From: Undaria pinnatifida
Taxonomy: Eukaryota > Sar > Phaeophyceae > Laminariales > Alariaceae
Direction: 5' to 3'
NCBI GenBank assembly: GCA_012845835.1
Contig: JABAKD010000005.1
Span: 12,504,205-12,568,204 of the forward strand
Length of the DNA stretch: 64,000 nucleotides
Made by a program: the position numbers and the translations under genes. Below, in pieces: positions 23,011 through 32,375 of this stretch. Positions within the stretch are counted from its first letter, which is position 1, and every line of letters starts with the position of its first letter. The notes under the pieces were generated by a model. That model worked only from the letters and a program-made list of their open reading frames with translations. It made no database searches and had not been told where the DNA came from.

Positions 23011-23399
23011 GATACATGGATTATCTATTCGAGGCGTGAATTAATTCTCGAGTACTACGCCTGAAGTTTTGGGACGCTTACAAACCGTATGTTTTGTGCT
23101 CCGCTTACTTTCTGTTCCCGGTTTTTTTTTACATATAGTGTAGTTGCTGTTGTTGTGTCGCGTTGCTGTTATTATGTTGTAGCCAAATGCGCGCGTTCTG
23201 ACGGAGCTAGTTTTTTTTTTTGGCGTGCGACCGGCTTTTTGTCTCAGTTGCTCTAATGCCTGTAAATGTTACTGAAGTAGAATACTGGCTTCTAGGCCGA
23301 AGGGTTCTTGAAACTTCAAGTTGGCGCAAGATGGTACACAGCGAGCGACGGCTTTTCCCGTGACACCGCCATTGAATTGCTGACCTTAACGGTACCCAA

Positions 23400-23715
23400 A
23401 ACGGCAGTCAACGATAGCCGGTACCGGTAACCTATGGGGTTTGCCCTGGCACAGTAGGTGATGGCAGTAGTAGTCTACCGACAGTAGCTATCTTCTGATG
23501 TTGAGCCTGCCTGTATAGATGCTGCCCTGTAGGTGTTGAACTCACGTACGTCCAAGAAACACGTCAACCTGTATGTTGTGGAAACCCGTCAAGGCCGTTT
23601 TGGGAGGGCAGTATCCAGTATATTCTGCTGCAATCCAGTGTACTGATTGTTGTCGAAGGCAGTATATATCTACTGGTGGAGGCTACCAGTTCCCAACCCT
23701 ACGTAGTGGAGAATC
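23400..23715 (+). repeat. Dispersed repeat D, copy 2
   Basis: Direct-orientation relative of 9470-9745. Both lie in introns of the BTB gene. From 23715 to 24200 no feature stands out. Confidence 0.7.
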
Positions 23716-24216
23716 ATCCCGTCGGGGCGGCTGCGGTACGGTAGAGTAGCCGATACCACTGCCAACAATATCGTAGACTATTTCCAAGTAACTTGTCTCT
23801 GAAAACGGGGGTGCCGGTCTAAAGGGGTTATATATTTGGGGTCATTCTTAACGAAAAAAAGAAACAATGTCAGGAATACGTGACATTTTTTTTGTCTTGA
23901 ATCCTGATTTGGAATTGTTCTGGAAATTTCCGTAAAAACGGGGGTCAGAAGCCCTGTGAAGAGGTGACTTTTTTTTTTTCTTCTTTTTTTTTTATCCTCC
24001 GGTGACGTTTCAGAAGTTCGCAATGTCAGGAATCGTGGTTTTTGTGCGTTCGTTAGGAAACGTCACCTGAGAAACTACATATTTTCTTGTTGTTTTGGGC
24101 CGGGCTCAGGTTTCGAAACTCGCACTTGGGTCTTGCTGAAGAGTATAAATATCCAAACACCGCGCGGCACGCCTTTTTATCTGCTTTGTCCTTTTGTTTT
24201 TCGTTTGTCTTGAGCG

Positions 24217-24372
24217 ACGCCTCTTGTCTCTCTCGTTACCCGATTTCGCTGCGCGCGTGTCCTCTTGTGCCCCTCGTTACCCGATTTCGCTACGCACGTA
24301 TCCTCTCGTCTCCCTCCTTACCCGATTTCGCTCCGCACGCGTCCTCTTGTCTCCATCGTTACTCGGTTTCTT
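24217..24372 (+). repeat. 43-bp minisatellite at the 3' end of BTB intron 4
   Basis: Four units of cgttacccgatttcgct followed by a gcacgcgtcctcttgtctcc-type stretch. The units are pyrimidine-rich and abut the ttttttgcacag acceptor of exon 5. They may act as an amplified polypyrimidine tract. Confidence 0.8.
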
Positions 24373-24388
24373 GATTTTTTTTGCACAG

Positions 24389-24463
24389 GTATGCAGATAC
24401 CCGGCGTTCGAAGCGGAGGTGTCCGCCAATCCTAAGCTGTCGATGTTCATCTTGCAGGGGATG
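24389..24463 (+). CDS. BTB-BACK protein, exon 5 (BACK C-terminus)
   Basis: Encodes 25 codons. It reads VCRYPAFEAEVSANPKLSMF and then I-L-Q-G-M. It joins in phase 0 to exon 4, giving N-M-P-E-V-C-R-Y-P-A-F, a common BACK continuation. The acceptor is ttgcacag|GTA and a possible donor is ATG|gtgagc. If that donor is not used, translation runs on to TAG at 24536-24538, adding 24 residues. If it is used, the best nearby acceptor is gttgtgcag at 24583. Visible coding length over the five exons is about 189 residues. Confidence 0.88.
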
Positions 24464-24583
24464 GTGAGCTTTTGTAGTGTTTGTCGCGCGGCCCTCTTGC
24501 AAGCTTTCACATATGGGGCACATGACGATCTGCAGTAGATACTCTACAGATGCCGTTGTCTGTCGTTGTGATGTGTTGTGCAG

Positions 24584-24757
24584 CGGTTTTGGGTCGGCGA
24601 CTCAAGTGGCCGTCGCGACCCTGTTGCAAGCTTGATACGTGGGACGAATCGCGAGTTGGATGAACTACTACTTCTACTGCTGCTACTACTACTACTACTA
24701 CTACTACTACTTGAACAACTGATTAATCCAACTACCACCGCCGCCACCACCGCTTGA
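24584..24757 (+). CDS. Candidate terminal exon of the BTB gene (uncertain)
   Basis: After a gatgtgttgtgcag acceptor, an in-phase frame of 57 codons opens R-F-W-V-G-D-S-S-G-R-R. It passes through a leucine run encoded by (CTA)n and stops at TGA. It is the simplest continuation from exon 5 with a 120-bp intron, but it could equally be chance. The segment near 24615 partly duplicates the read-through sequence at 24483-24530 (cgcgaccctgttgcaagctt versus cgcggccctcttgcaagctt), so one of the two tails is a copy of the other. Confidence 0.3.
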   Translation, partial: RFWVGDSSGRRDPVASLIRGTNRELDELLLLLLLLLLLLLLLLEQLINPTTTAATTA

Positions 24758-25100
24758 ACGACTGACTAATCAAAATACCACCACCACCACCACCATCACC
24801 ACAACAACCACATGTACAATTAACTGTTAGTAGCCCCTCTGCCACCGCCACCGCTATCACCTCCACGACGACTGCAACAACTGACTAATCCAACTAATTC
24901 CACCGCCATCACCAGACCAGAAAACAACTAATTAACCCAACCACCACGGCCACACCACTTAACCCACTACAAACAAACACAGCAAGAACAACCAAGTAGC
25001 CCAACCGCCACGGTCACCACCACCACCACCACCAAGAACAAGAACAAACTAATCCAACCACCACCACCACCACCACCACTTCCACCAGGCGGATGCGCGA
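24660..25100. repeat. (CTA)n and (CCA)n-rich low-complexity DNA
   Basis: CTA repeats at about 24663-24710 are followed by irregular CCACCACC stretches with gaacaactgactaatccaac spacers repeated four or five times. No gene. Confidence 0.85.
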
Positions 25101-25229
25101 GAGGAGGCAGCAGGAGGAGGCGGCGTGAAGAAAGCCACCGCCCTCCCTCGGGCAAAGCGCCGCCGGGTGGGGTCATCAAGCGGCCTCGCGGGCCGGGGTC
25201 GAGACGGCACAGAGGTACCCAACGCTCGT

Positions 25230-25632
25230 CTCTGATTGTTCTGTGGCGATGGTGCTCGTCCGTGATAGGTCGGTGGAGATGGCGCTCGCCTCTAATTGGT
25301 CCGTGGAGATAGCGCTCGCCTCTGATTGGTCGGTGGAGATGGCGCTCGCATGTGATTGGTCGGTGGAGATGGTGCTCGCGGCTGATTGGTCTGTGGAGAT
25401 GGCGCTCGCCGCTGATTGGTTGGAGATGGCGCTCGCCTCTGATTGGTCTGGGGAGCCGCTGATTGGTCGGTGGAGATGGCGCTTGCCTTTGATTAGTCCG
25501 GGGAACCTCTTAATGGCCTGGGGAGCCTGCGATTGGTCGGTGTAGATGGCGCTCGCCTCTGATTGGTCGGTGGAGATGACGCTCGTCTCTGATTGGTCGG
25601 CGGAGATGGCGCCCGCCTCTGATTTGTTGGTG
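25230..25632 (+). repeat. 30-bp minisatellite, about 13 units
   Basis: Units of GCTCGCCTCTGATTGGTC followed by GGTGGAGATGGC. Because 30 is a multiple of three, the array yields open frames with an S-D-W-S-V-E-M-A-L-A repeat. Two adjoining frames cover it, broken by a stop at 25543-25545, and I do not regard it as protein coding. Every unit holds ATTGG, an inverted CCAAT box. Confidence 0.85.
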
Positions 25633-25636
25633 GAAA

Positions 25637-25706
25637 GGGAGGGAGGGGGGGGGGGGGGGGGGGGGGGGGGAAGGGGGGGGGGGAGGGGGGGGGGGGGGGG
25701 GGGGGG
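25637..25706. repeat. Poly(G) tract, about 70 bp
   Basis: Almost pure G with a few A. It has strong G-quadruplex potential on the plus strand and directly abuts the 30-bp minisatellite. Confidence 0.95.
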
Positions 25707-26419
25707 TACCGTCGTAGGTGTCGTGGTGGGGTTTAATTACAGTACGTGCTAGAGCAAAGAAGCAAAATCGATTATCGGATGATTTGCGCGAAGCCGGGGG
25801 ATTACGGGCAGCTCGCGGGTTGCTGGCCGCTCGTGGGTTGCGGGCGGTGGGGTGGGGCTGGTGTGGAGGCTTGGAGATGAAAGTGTTGTTGTTGGTGATG
25901 GTGGTGTTGCTGCTATCACGGCGAGGCGAAGCGAAGGCGAGCGAGCGGGCGGGCTGTCGCTCTCGGGAACATGGCTGTGTTGTCGCGAGTGGTGGTGGTG
26001 GTGGTGGTGGTTACGTTGTCGCGGTCACAGGAAGATGGCGCGAGTTGCTGCTGCTGCTCTGGGAACACTGAACGGAATGGGATGGAAGCTTGTTGCTGTG
26101 CGGCGCGGGAAGGTGGAGAAGACGGTGGTTGAAAAGCGGTCGTCTCCTTTTTGTTGCGCTTTCGGTGTTGACTTTGAACCGTCGAAGGTATAGAAAAGGG
26201 TGTTGGAATCTACCGTCTCCATTTTTTGCGATTCCTGATGTTGAGATTGGATGCGTCCGAAGCCGGGGAGGGTGTTACTGGGTGTTCGAAACGATTTTTT
26301 CTACTTGGCGAATCCGATTTCTGTTGAAACACTCGACCTTTTTTTTTTTTTCAAACCCGTTGTTGAAATTGAATTCGTCGAAGCAAAGAGAAGGGGCGTG
26401 CTCGAAACAATCGTCTCAA

Positions 26420-26612
26420 TCTGGTGTCGATTGAAACAATCCGATCCGATGTCGAATCATCCGATATCGAGTGACACAGTCCTGTGTCGATTGAAACAAT
26501 CCGATATCGATTGAAACAGTCCGATATCGATTAAAACAATCCGATATCGACTAAAACAATCCGATATACCGGTATCGATTATAACGATCCGATGTCGATT
26601 GAAACAGTCCAC
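26420..26612 (+). repeat. Minisatellite CGATNTCGATTGAAACAATC
   Basis: Eight to nine units of 18-20 bp, each holding a ccgatatcga core (GATATC palindrome) followed by ttgaaacaat. From 25710 to 26420 there is no convincing gene. Confidence 0.85.
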
Positions 26613-26619
26613 ACACGGC

Positions 26620-26880
26620 ACAGATCAGATAAGAGCCGCTTCATAATCTGTGTCTTTCACGGCAGACAGATCCCTGACAGATTCCTGGTCTGCGTACGAT
26701 CTGCAAGTCTTGAGTATGTTGCCAGATGAGCCGTATTATTTGCAGGACCTAGTATGTTTCCTGTGTTAGATCTGTACACCACAGATCCTTCACAGCATAT
26801 CATAACCACAGATATATGATCTAGATGATCTAGGTGATCTAGATCGTGATCTGTGGGATGTGTGAAAAGAAATTGATCCG
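26620..26880. repeat. GATCT-rich repeat, copy 3
   Basis: Contains tctagatgatctaggtgatc and cacagatcc words, with compositional kinship to the copies at 14440, 22780 and 52625. Around 27065-27120 is a short CCCGACCC stretch. 27130-28400 has no recognised feature. Confidence 0.5.
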
Positions 26881-28429
26881 ATGTCGGTACTGAAACCATC
26901 GTCTCTTATCAAGGTCGATTTGGTTCGTAGGATTGAATCTAGAAATAGAAAAAAAATCACGGAACATCTCATGGGTCATGCCCCCTCCCTCCCCACGGCG
27001 TGGACGTTTTCCTGATCTTCGAAGGGTCGAGTTCGATCGGGTCAAGAGGGTGTTCAGAACCTCACGGGTCGGGGCGGAGGTCACCCTGATGTGACCCGAC
27101 CCGACCAGACCCGATCCGCGAAAAACCGGAAAAATATCGGCTGCGATTCACAGCTCCGATCGTTCGGGGATTGTCACCCAGAAATGGAGCTTGGTTTGTG
27201 GTGGCGTCTTACTGGGCGTGGCGCACGAGCAGTGTTTACTTACGAAACGCGCGGAGGGCGCGAGGGTTGTTCTCAGGCTTTTCCTTTGTTCTCTTTTTCT
27301 TTTGGTTCTCGCCCCGGGGGGCGTCTCGGATTTGTCGCTGTCACTGTGATGTCGTGATTGTGGTTTATGCCCGCCGAGCACAATACTACTAGTACCATTA
27401 CTTCTGCTACTACTTGTACTCCTGCCACTACTTGTGCTGCTACTACTACTGCTATATACTAAGAGGGGGGCTGCCTTGCCGGTGGTGCTGTCATCATGCC
27501 GCTGGAAAAAATATTATTTTGGGCGTGTAGGTTTCACCGCTTTTTTGTTTTCGTCTACGTACGTTTATGATCCCCCCCCCCCACCCCCAGCGCCCTCCAC
27601 CCTTGTTTGCGTTAATAGAGAGAAACGGGGCGGTCGGTTGTTTAGCAGGTAGGTAGTGCGTAAGAGAGAGTCCGCGATGGCGTCTTCTCGAGGGTAAGCA
27701 CGCGGGATGATGGAGATGGACTCTCGCGCCGGGGCGGTGCCGGGGGAGTTCGCCATGCATCGTATACAGGTTTTTGTTGTCGTGGGGGGATGTTGTGTGG
27801 AGAACTGCCGGCTTTTTTTTTCTTTTTCTTTCTTCTTTCTTTTTTGTTGAATAAAAGCCCGGAAAAGAGCGTTGATTTGATCGGGTGGACAAGACACTTA
27901 CCTATACAAGAAGAAAAAAAACGCCGGCAGTTGTTCTACAGAGTAGCAAGGCGTGTGCGTGTGCTTGCGCGACACGGGGTGTGGGAGATGTGTAGATTGG
28001 ATGGAAAAAAAAAAGGAGGCTTTGTCGTTATGGTTTTGTACCACAGGATTTTACAGTACGGTTATTTTGCCCCATGCCTCTAGTACGGGGCTTTTTACGG
28101 TAGAACCTGAATCTTGTATGGAGAGGGGAGGCGGGGGGCATTGTTTGGTCAAGTCAAGCAGTTGTTGCGCTGTTGCGTTTTTTTCATTTTTTTTTTTCAT
28201 TTTTTCATGTGTGGGGCTTTGTGCTGGGCTTAGGCGTTGTGGTTTTGATTGGTTATGGTATACGATATGGGCTGGCTGAAAATTCTCTGTACATTGGTTC
28301 ATAATTCCATCGACGCTTCGGCATCCTCTTGTCGTACGCAGTGCAGTGATACCAGCAGCAGTCGATGCTTCGTGTTTTGCGGTCTTCCTTGGGCTGAATG
28401 GGAGAGAAGAGCAAGAATTAAATTGAACC

Positions 28430-28705
28430 ATGGCAGAAGCGCGAAACTTACATGGGCGTTGTAAGATGCATCTTCGGACGCTTCTTATGTTTCCAACACA
28501 GAACACGGGGGACATACAAAGTACAAGTACAAGTACATTATTAATGACTGCAAAACGAAAGGCTCTGCAAAAATATGAAGGCCCTCTTGTGCTTCCTCTC
28601 TTGCTTGCTATTATAGCTGGTATTATTTTTGTTGTGCTAATGATGTGTTGGCCGTTCTTGTTTTATTTTGTGTTGATTCTTGGAGCTCGTTCGAGCTGTC
28701 TCTAG
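28430..28705 (+). CDS. Hypothetical small membrane protein ORF
   Basis: A 91-codon frame from ATG to TAG. The first half is polar. From about residue 52 it is strongly hydrophobic: LVLPLLLAIIAGIIFVVLMM, then W-P-F-L-F-Y-F-V-L-I-L. That would make one or two membrane-spanning segments near the C-terminus. I recognise no family. There are no splice neighbours that I can support, and frames of this size occur by chance in this DNA, so it is listed only because the hydrophobic block is unusual. Confidence 0.25.
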   Translation: MAEARNLHGRCKMHLRTLLMFPTQNTGDIQSTSTSTLLMTAKRKALQKYEGPLVLPLLLAIIAGIIFVVLMMCWPFLFYFVLILGARSSCL

Positions 28706-28894
28706 CGACGCGACGATAAAAATGTCTCTGTAATTATTATTAACTGAAACAAAATGTGTAACATTTTTCATTTTGCGCATTTATCTCAGCAGCCGATGTA
28801 CATGTCAGTCAGCTACTTCGTACGTATGACAGTCGTGGTTCATGAGCTTAGATTGGGACGCCGAACTACAGCAGTATAGTATTATTTGTGCGGT

Positions 28895-29215
28895 ACACTT
28901 TTGTTGTGGGCCGAGGCAGGCAGTGACAAGCGATTCTCACCGTACCAAACTGGCCTCCCGCACTAACGGGACGGCAAACTGTAGGACGAGGTAACGACAA
29001 GCAATTTTCACCGCACTAGATGGGACCCCGCACTACATGGGGTACCGCACTAACGCGGGGTCAACGTGACGAGCGATTTTCACCGCATTGATCGGGGGCC
29101 CCGCCCTAAAGGGTACCGCACTCTAACGCGGTACCAGGACTGTAGGACCAGGTCGTGACAAGCAATTTTCACCGCACACTACTCTGACTGGGATCGCGCA
29201 CTAACAACGCGGGAC
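28895..29215 (+). repeat. Tandem repeat of GACAAGCNATTTTCACCGCAC units
   Basis: Four units of about 75-90 bp, each with acaagcaattttcaccgcac and then accgcactaacgcggg-type segments. The units include short palindromes such as cccgcactaacggg. No gene. Confidence 0.75.
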
Positions 29216-29667
29216 CACGACTGTTGTTGTTGTAAAGTAGTTGAAGGCGTTTCGGCTCTTCTATCTAGCCGCTCGCACAAAGCGAAAAGTACCACCACAG
29301 GCAGGAAGGATGACGCCACCTTTTGTGACTTTTTATTTATTGTAGAGGGGGGGCCTGGGGCCTGGACAAGAAAAAAGAACGAAGACAAAAGGGATACAAA
29401 CTTTCCAAGGCCTGCGGAGGCATTTTCGGTACGAGGTGCTGTCAGTTATCGAGTTTTTTTGCAACGTGTCCCATGAAGTGCTCTCTCTCTGCAGCTACGG
29501 AGTACTAGTAGTAGTAGAGGCGCCCCCCGAGATATCGTAATCTAACTGCCCATTACCTGCAGCATGCTGCTGTAGTAATGGTTACAACTCCACAGGAAGG
29601 CGTTTTTTCTTTGCGAACCTTCTTAGCCTTATTACGTCGCCGAAAGTGCGATAATAATAGCGAGTTG

Positions 29668-29742
29668 GCAATTATAACTACTACTACTACCACTACTACT
29701 ACTCTACTACTACTACTACTACTACTACTATACTACTACAGT
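29668..29742. repeat. (ACT)n microsatellite
   Basis: Interrupted ACT/CTA trinucleotide tract. The frame over it has no domain. Confidence 0.9.
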
Positions 29743-29819
29743 ACTGTTATTTTTTTTCTTGCGGAAATGAAAGCTGAACCTCGTTATTTTAACTTTTTTT
29801 GTTGTCATATTCATTATTG

Positions 29820-29918
29820 ACTCGCATAATAATCGCATAACAATCAAGTCGTCCGTGATCGCAGGACAGGCTCCAGTCACACTGGAGTGGTGGAAGAATA
29901 CCCCACGAAAAAAGAAAA
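29820..29918 (+). repeat. Dispersed hairpin repeat, copy 2
   Basis: Holds caggacaggctccagtcaca followed by ctggagtggtggaagaatac. It matches 7125-7225. Confidence 0.6.
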
Positions 29919-29961
29919 AATAAAGTGGTTCACGTGCAGAGCTGAAGAAGCAAATTGTGCA

Positions 29962-30506
29962 TGTTGATTAAGGTATTAGTGGGGTATCTGTATTATTATT
30001 AGTCCGCTTGACCACTTGCAAAAGGTTAACCAATATATTACCCAAACTAAGCCTTATAACACTCTTCCCCCCTGAAACGGCGGGATAGCAGGTCGGCCGG
30101 ATATACGGGCGGACGTGTCAATATCCAAGCGGTTTCATTTCCTGGGGATACCGTGGAGGAGAGTTTTTTTCAAGTCTGACACCATGGGGAAAGTCTGAAA
30201 GAATATAAAAATATTAATAAGGACACACAACTCGTAATACGCGCGATCGGAGTATCACACACAGCTAGCTTGCAAAGATGGCTTTCGACGAAATATTCGA
30301 TCTCACAGCTGGAGTGTATTTTCATTTTTTATAATATACTCCGGAGAACTATTGTGGATGGTGGGATTCGAACCCACGACCCAAAAAAAACATGGTCTGT
30401 CGACGACGCCCTTCGTCAAGATATTATTAATAGTGGAGTATTAATAGTCCGTTTGACCACTTGCAAAAGGTGAACCACTAGCTTACCCAAACTAAGCCTT
30501 ATAACA
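29962..30506 (-). mobile_element. TRIM-1: miniature LTR element with nested repeat
   Basis: Direct terminal repeats of about 95-100 bp (29962-30061 and 30412-30506) share ccacttgcaaaaggt.aacca and acccaaactaagccttataa, ending aca. Inside are a C-rich strip that is a polypurine tract on the minus strand (cttcccccctg), ggcgggatagcaggtcggcc and the tRNA-like segment ggtgggattcgaacccacga at 30359-30378. A leader-core repeat (about 30220-30345) is inserted within it. The PBS region gtcgacgacgcc is conserved but damaged. No coding capacity. Confidence 0.75.
30220..30345 (+). repeat. Leader-core repeat nested in TRIM-1
   Basis: Reads acacaactcgtaatacgcgc, gatcggagtatcacacacag, then aaagatggctttcgacgaaa and tctcacagctggagtgtatt. 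It encodes M-A-F-D-E-I-F-D-L-T-A-G-V-Y-F-H-F-L and then a stop. It is absent from TRIM-2 and TRIM-3, so it is an insertion. Confidence 0.75.
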
Positions 30507-30542
30507 CACTACATAGTCGCCGACCTATATGACACACAAGAC

Positions 30543-30806
30543 CCAGGCTACGGTAGGGGGGTCCCCTTTTGGGCCTTTTATTTCAGTGGCTAGGGGTCAC
30601 TCGCGCGAGTAACCCCTTTGTTCCTATGCAATCTTACGTTTTCTTTGTGTTTTACATTGACGAAATCAATTCGCAATGCAAAGGTGATCTAAGCTGCGCC
30701 AAACCAAGTGCCTAAACCATCTCCATCCGTAGGGTACAGAGCTACTCGTGCGAGTGGCTCTAACACACCAGTGAAAATGGGGGTACCCCCCCTACCGTGG
30801 CCTTGG
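30543..30806. mobile_element. MITE-C copy 1 (TIR CCAAGGCTACGG)
   Basis: The left end is ccaggctacggtaggggggt and the right end, reverse complemented, is ccaaggccacggtagggggg. Sub-terminal parts include ggggtcactcgcgcgagtaa and its partner ctactcgtgcgagtggctc. Other copies are at 49930-50297 and 53271-53561. Confidence 0.75.
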
Positions 30807-30814
30807 TCACAAAT

Positions 30815-30935
30815 CGTAATACGCGCGATCGGAGTATCACACACAGCTTGCAAAGACGAGCTTCGACGAAATCTTCGATCTTACAGCTGGATGGAGGAGT
30901 GTATTTTCATTTTTTATAATAATGTATTCGCCTAA
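30815..30935 (+). repeat. Dispersed leader core, type I
   Basis: Reads aatacgcgcgatcggagtat, cacacagcttgcaaagacga and gcttcgacgaaatcttcgat, ending ctggatggaggagtgtattttc. It lies directly after MITE-C copy 1. The ATG is lost (ACG). Confidence 0.75.
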
Positions 30936-31394
30936 AAATAAAAATACAAGTGATTGATATCGGAAGCCAGCGTTGGTATACATCCGTAACATTCCCATGC
31001 TGACGGGTACATGCTGTAACAAGACTCCTCTCGCAGCTGAAACCGGCCACACCGCATGCCACCCCCGACAATATACCACGCCAATGTGCAAATCCGAGGA
31101 GACAAAACAAACACGAGACGTGGTAACAATAATAATATACTACGAACGACTTCCGATACACCCACCGAAGCACGGACCACCGGACAATTACGCGACCGAC
31201 AGCTGGCCGTGGTTGTCACGTGTCTCTGTGTTGGGGGCCCCTGTGCGCTGCCTCTTGTTGGCTCTTGTTTGGGTAAAACATGCGGTGTGCTCGATGGTCT
31301 CACGGCACCAGAATCAGAACGTCCGCTCGTACGACGTATCATTCTTACAGGAAATAAATGTAATACGACCTGGTATTTTTTTCTCCATCAACAC

Positions 31395-31422
31395 TCAGAC
31401 AACAACAACAACAACAACAACA
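31395..31422. repeat. (AAC)n microsatellite
   Basis: About nine AAC units. Poly-N and poly-T frames over it are artefacts. 30940-31395 shows no recognisable gene. Confidence 0.9.
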
Positions 31423-31508
31423 ACCGACGGGGTGGCGGGGGCGCACGTCTTGAAGGCGTGTGTCCCCGTCGGGAGCTCAGGGTAGGGGTATTTGAGAAGA
31501 AAAAATAA

Positions 31509-31817
31509 GGGCTAGAAAGTGAGAAATCTGAGAAAGATACGTACGCATCGAGGAAAATATTGGTACCTGTTACGTACGAGAACGCATCGTGTGAAAACTG
31601 CGACACGGACGCGGCGGTGCGGGAGAAGGAAGGCAGCCCCGACAATCCAACAGTCTACAGCGACCGGCCTAGGAAGTGGGGTATTGGGCGAGCTCTCGAT
31701 CGCACCACGCCGCGCCCGCTTGCGAGGGTGTGCGCGTACCGAAACGCGGCGGAACCTCGCAGTGAGCCGAATCAACGCTTGAGGGTGTGCGAGGCGAGTG
31801 GTGGCTTTGGAGGTTGA
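31509..31817 (+). CDS. Possible internal or terminal exon, unknown product
   Basis: A stop-free frame of about 102 codons follows a possible acceptor (aaaaaataag) and ends at TGA. It starts G-L-E-S-E-K-S-E-K-D-T-Y-A-S-R-K and continues through VTYENASCENCDTDAAVREK and KWGIGRALDRTTPRPLARVC. Its balanced charged composition differs from the low-complexity frames nearby. There is no in-frame ATG early in the frame, so it would need an upstream exon. I recognise no domain, and the minus strand is also open here, so it may not be coding. Confidence 0.25.
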   Translation, partial: GLESEKSEKDTYASRKILVPVTYENASCENCDTDAAVREKEGSPDNPTVYSDRPRKWGIGRALDRTTPRPLARVCAYRNAAEPRSEPNQRLRVCEASGGFGG

Positions 31818-32164
31818 GAGCTGCTCCGCGGCGTGGAGGGAGGCACGAAGGAAGAAGGATTGCCCGGTTCGTGTCGATCGACGGATAAGAGAGGGAGGGG
31901 GGGAAGCTAGCTAGGTCGGTGGTCTCGGAGCAGAGAGGTACGAGTGGAAGTTACCTTCATCACCCAGCAGTCCATTTGGCAAAAAGATCGTCGTGGTCTC
32001 CTTGGCAGTAGCAGTGGGTCCACCGACGTAACCGCTGTTTTCGGAATCACGTTCGGCCGGCAAAGCCTAAGATCGTGCGTTGCGCCTCGTCGTATTTATC
32101 TCTGACTCTAGACGCTGCCGTGTTGCCGGTGACCGCACTTTGTCCGCTGCTCGTTCTGCTGTTG

Positions 32165-32175
32165 GTTGTATATAA
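32165..32175 (+). promoter_or_regulatory. TATA-like sequence (weak)
   Basis: TTGTATATAAAAGCGC resembles a TATA box. The only nearby downstream frames are the one containing a reverse leader core (32300-32375) and the repeat ORF 800 bp away, so a role is speculative. Confidence 0.2.
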
Positions 32176-32299
32176 AAGCGCGACGAGAAAGAGCGGAAAA
32201 GATATCACAGGATACGCTACGTACAATCTTGACGTACTTTTTGCTCGTACTCAATCAAGTGTATTTCATAAAAAATATACCAGGGATATATATTTCAAG

Positions 32300-32375
32300 G
32301 ACGTCAGCCGTGAGTTCGACGAATTTCAGGTCAATAGACTACTCATCTTTGCAAGCTGCGTTTCAGCTCTGTCTA
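32300..32375 (-). repeat. Dispersed leader core, reverse
   Basis: Reads cagccgtgagttcgacgaat, ttcaggtcaatagactactc and atctttgcaagctgcg. Related to 17707-17766 in reverse orientation. Confidence 0.65.

Larger units (their letters stand above)
17570..24388 (+). other. BTB gene intron 4 (6.8 kb)
   Basis: Begins gtgagt and ends ttgcacag. It contains several reverse and forward leader-core copies (17637-19450), a tandem repeat at 20850-21190, a GGGGTTAA repeat (21290-21430), a 130-bp tandem block interrupted by a SINE (21470-22450), GATCT-rich DNA (22780-23010), dispersed repeat D (23400-23715) and a 43-bp minisatellite next to the acceptor. 18340-19110, 19460-20840 and 23010-23400 hold nothing I can name. 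Confidence 0.7.

Noticed and set aside
25243-25752. S-D-W-S-V-E-M-A-L-A repeat protein
   Set aside because: Minisatellite with period 30 gives open frames automatically; a stop interrupts it, and the tail is poly(G).
30359-30378. Possible tRNA gene (GGGATTCGAACCCACGA)
   Set aside because: Only a T-arm-like piece, repeated in three TRIM internal regions; no acceptor or anticodon arm in place.
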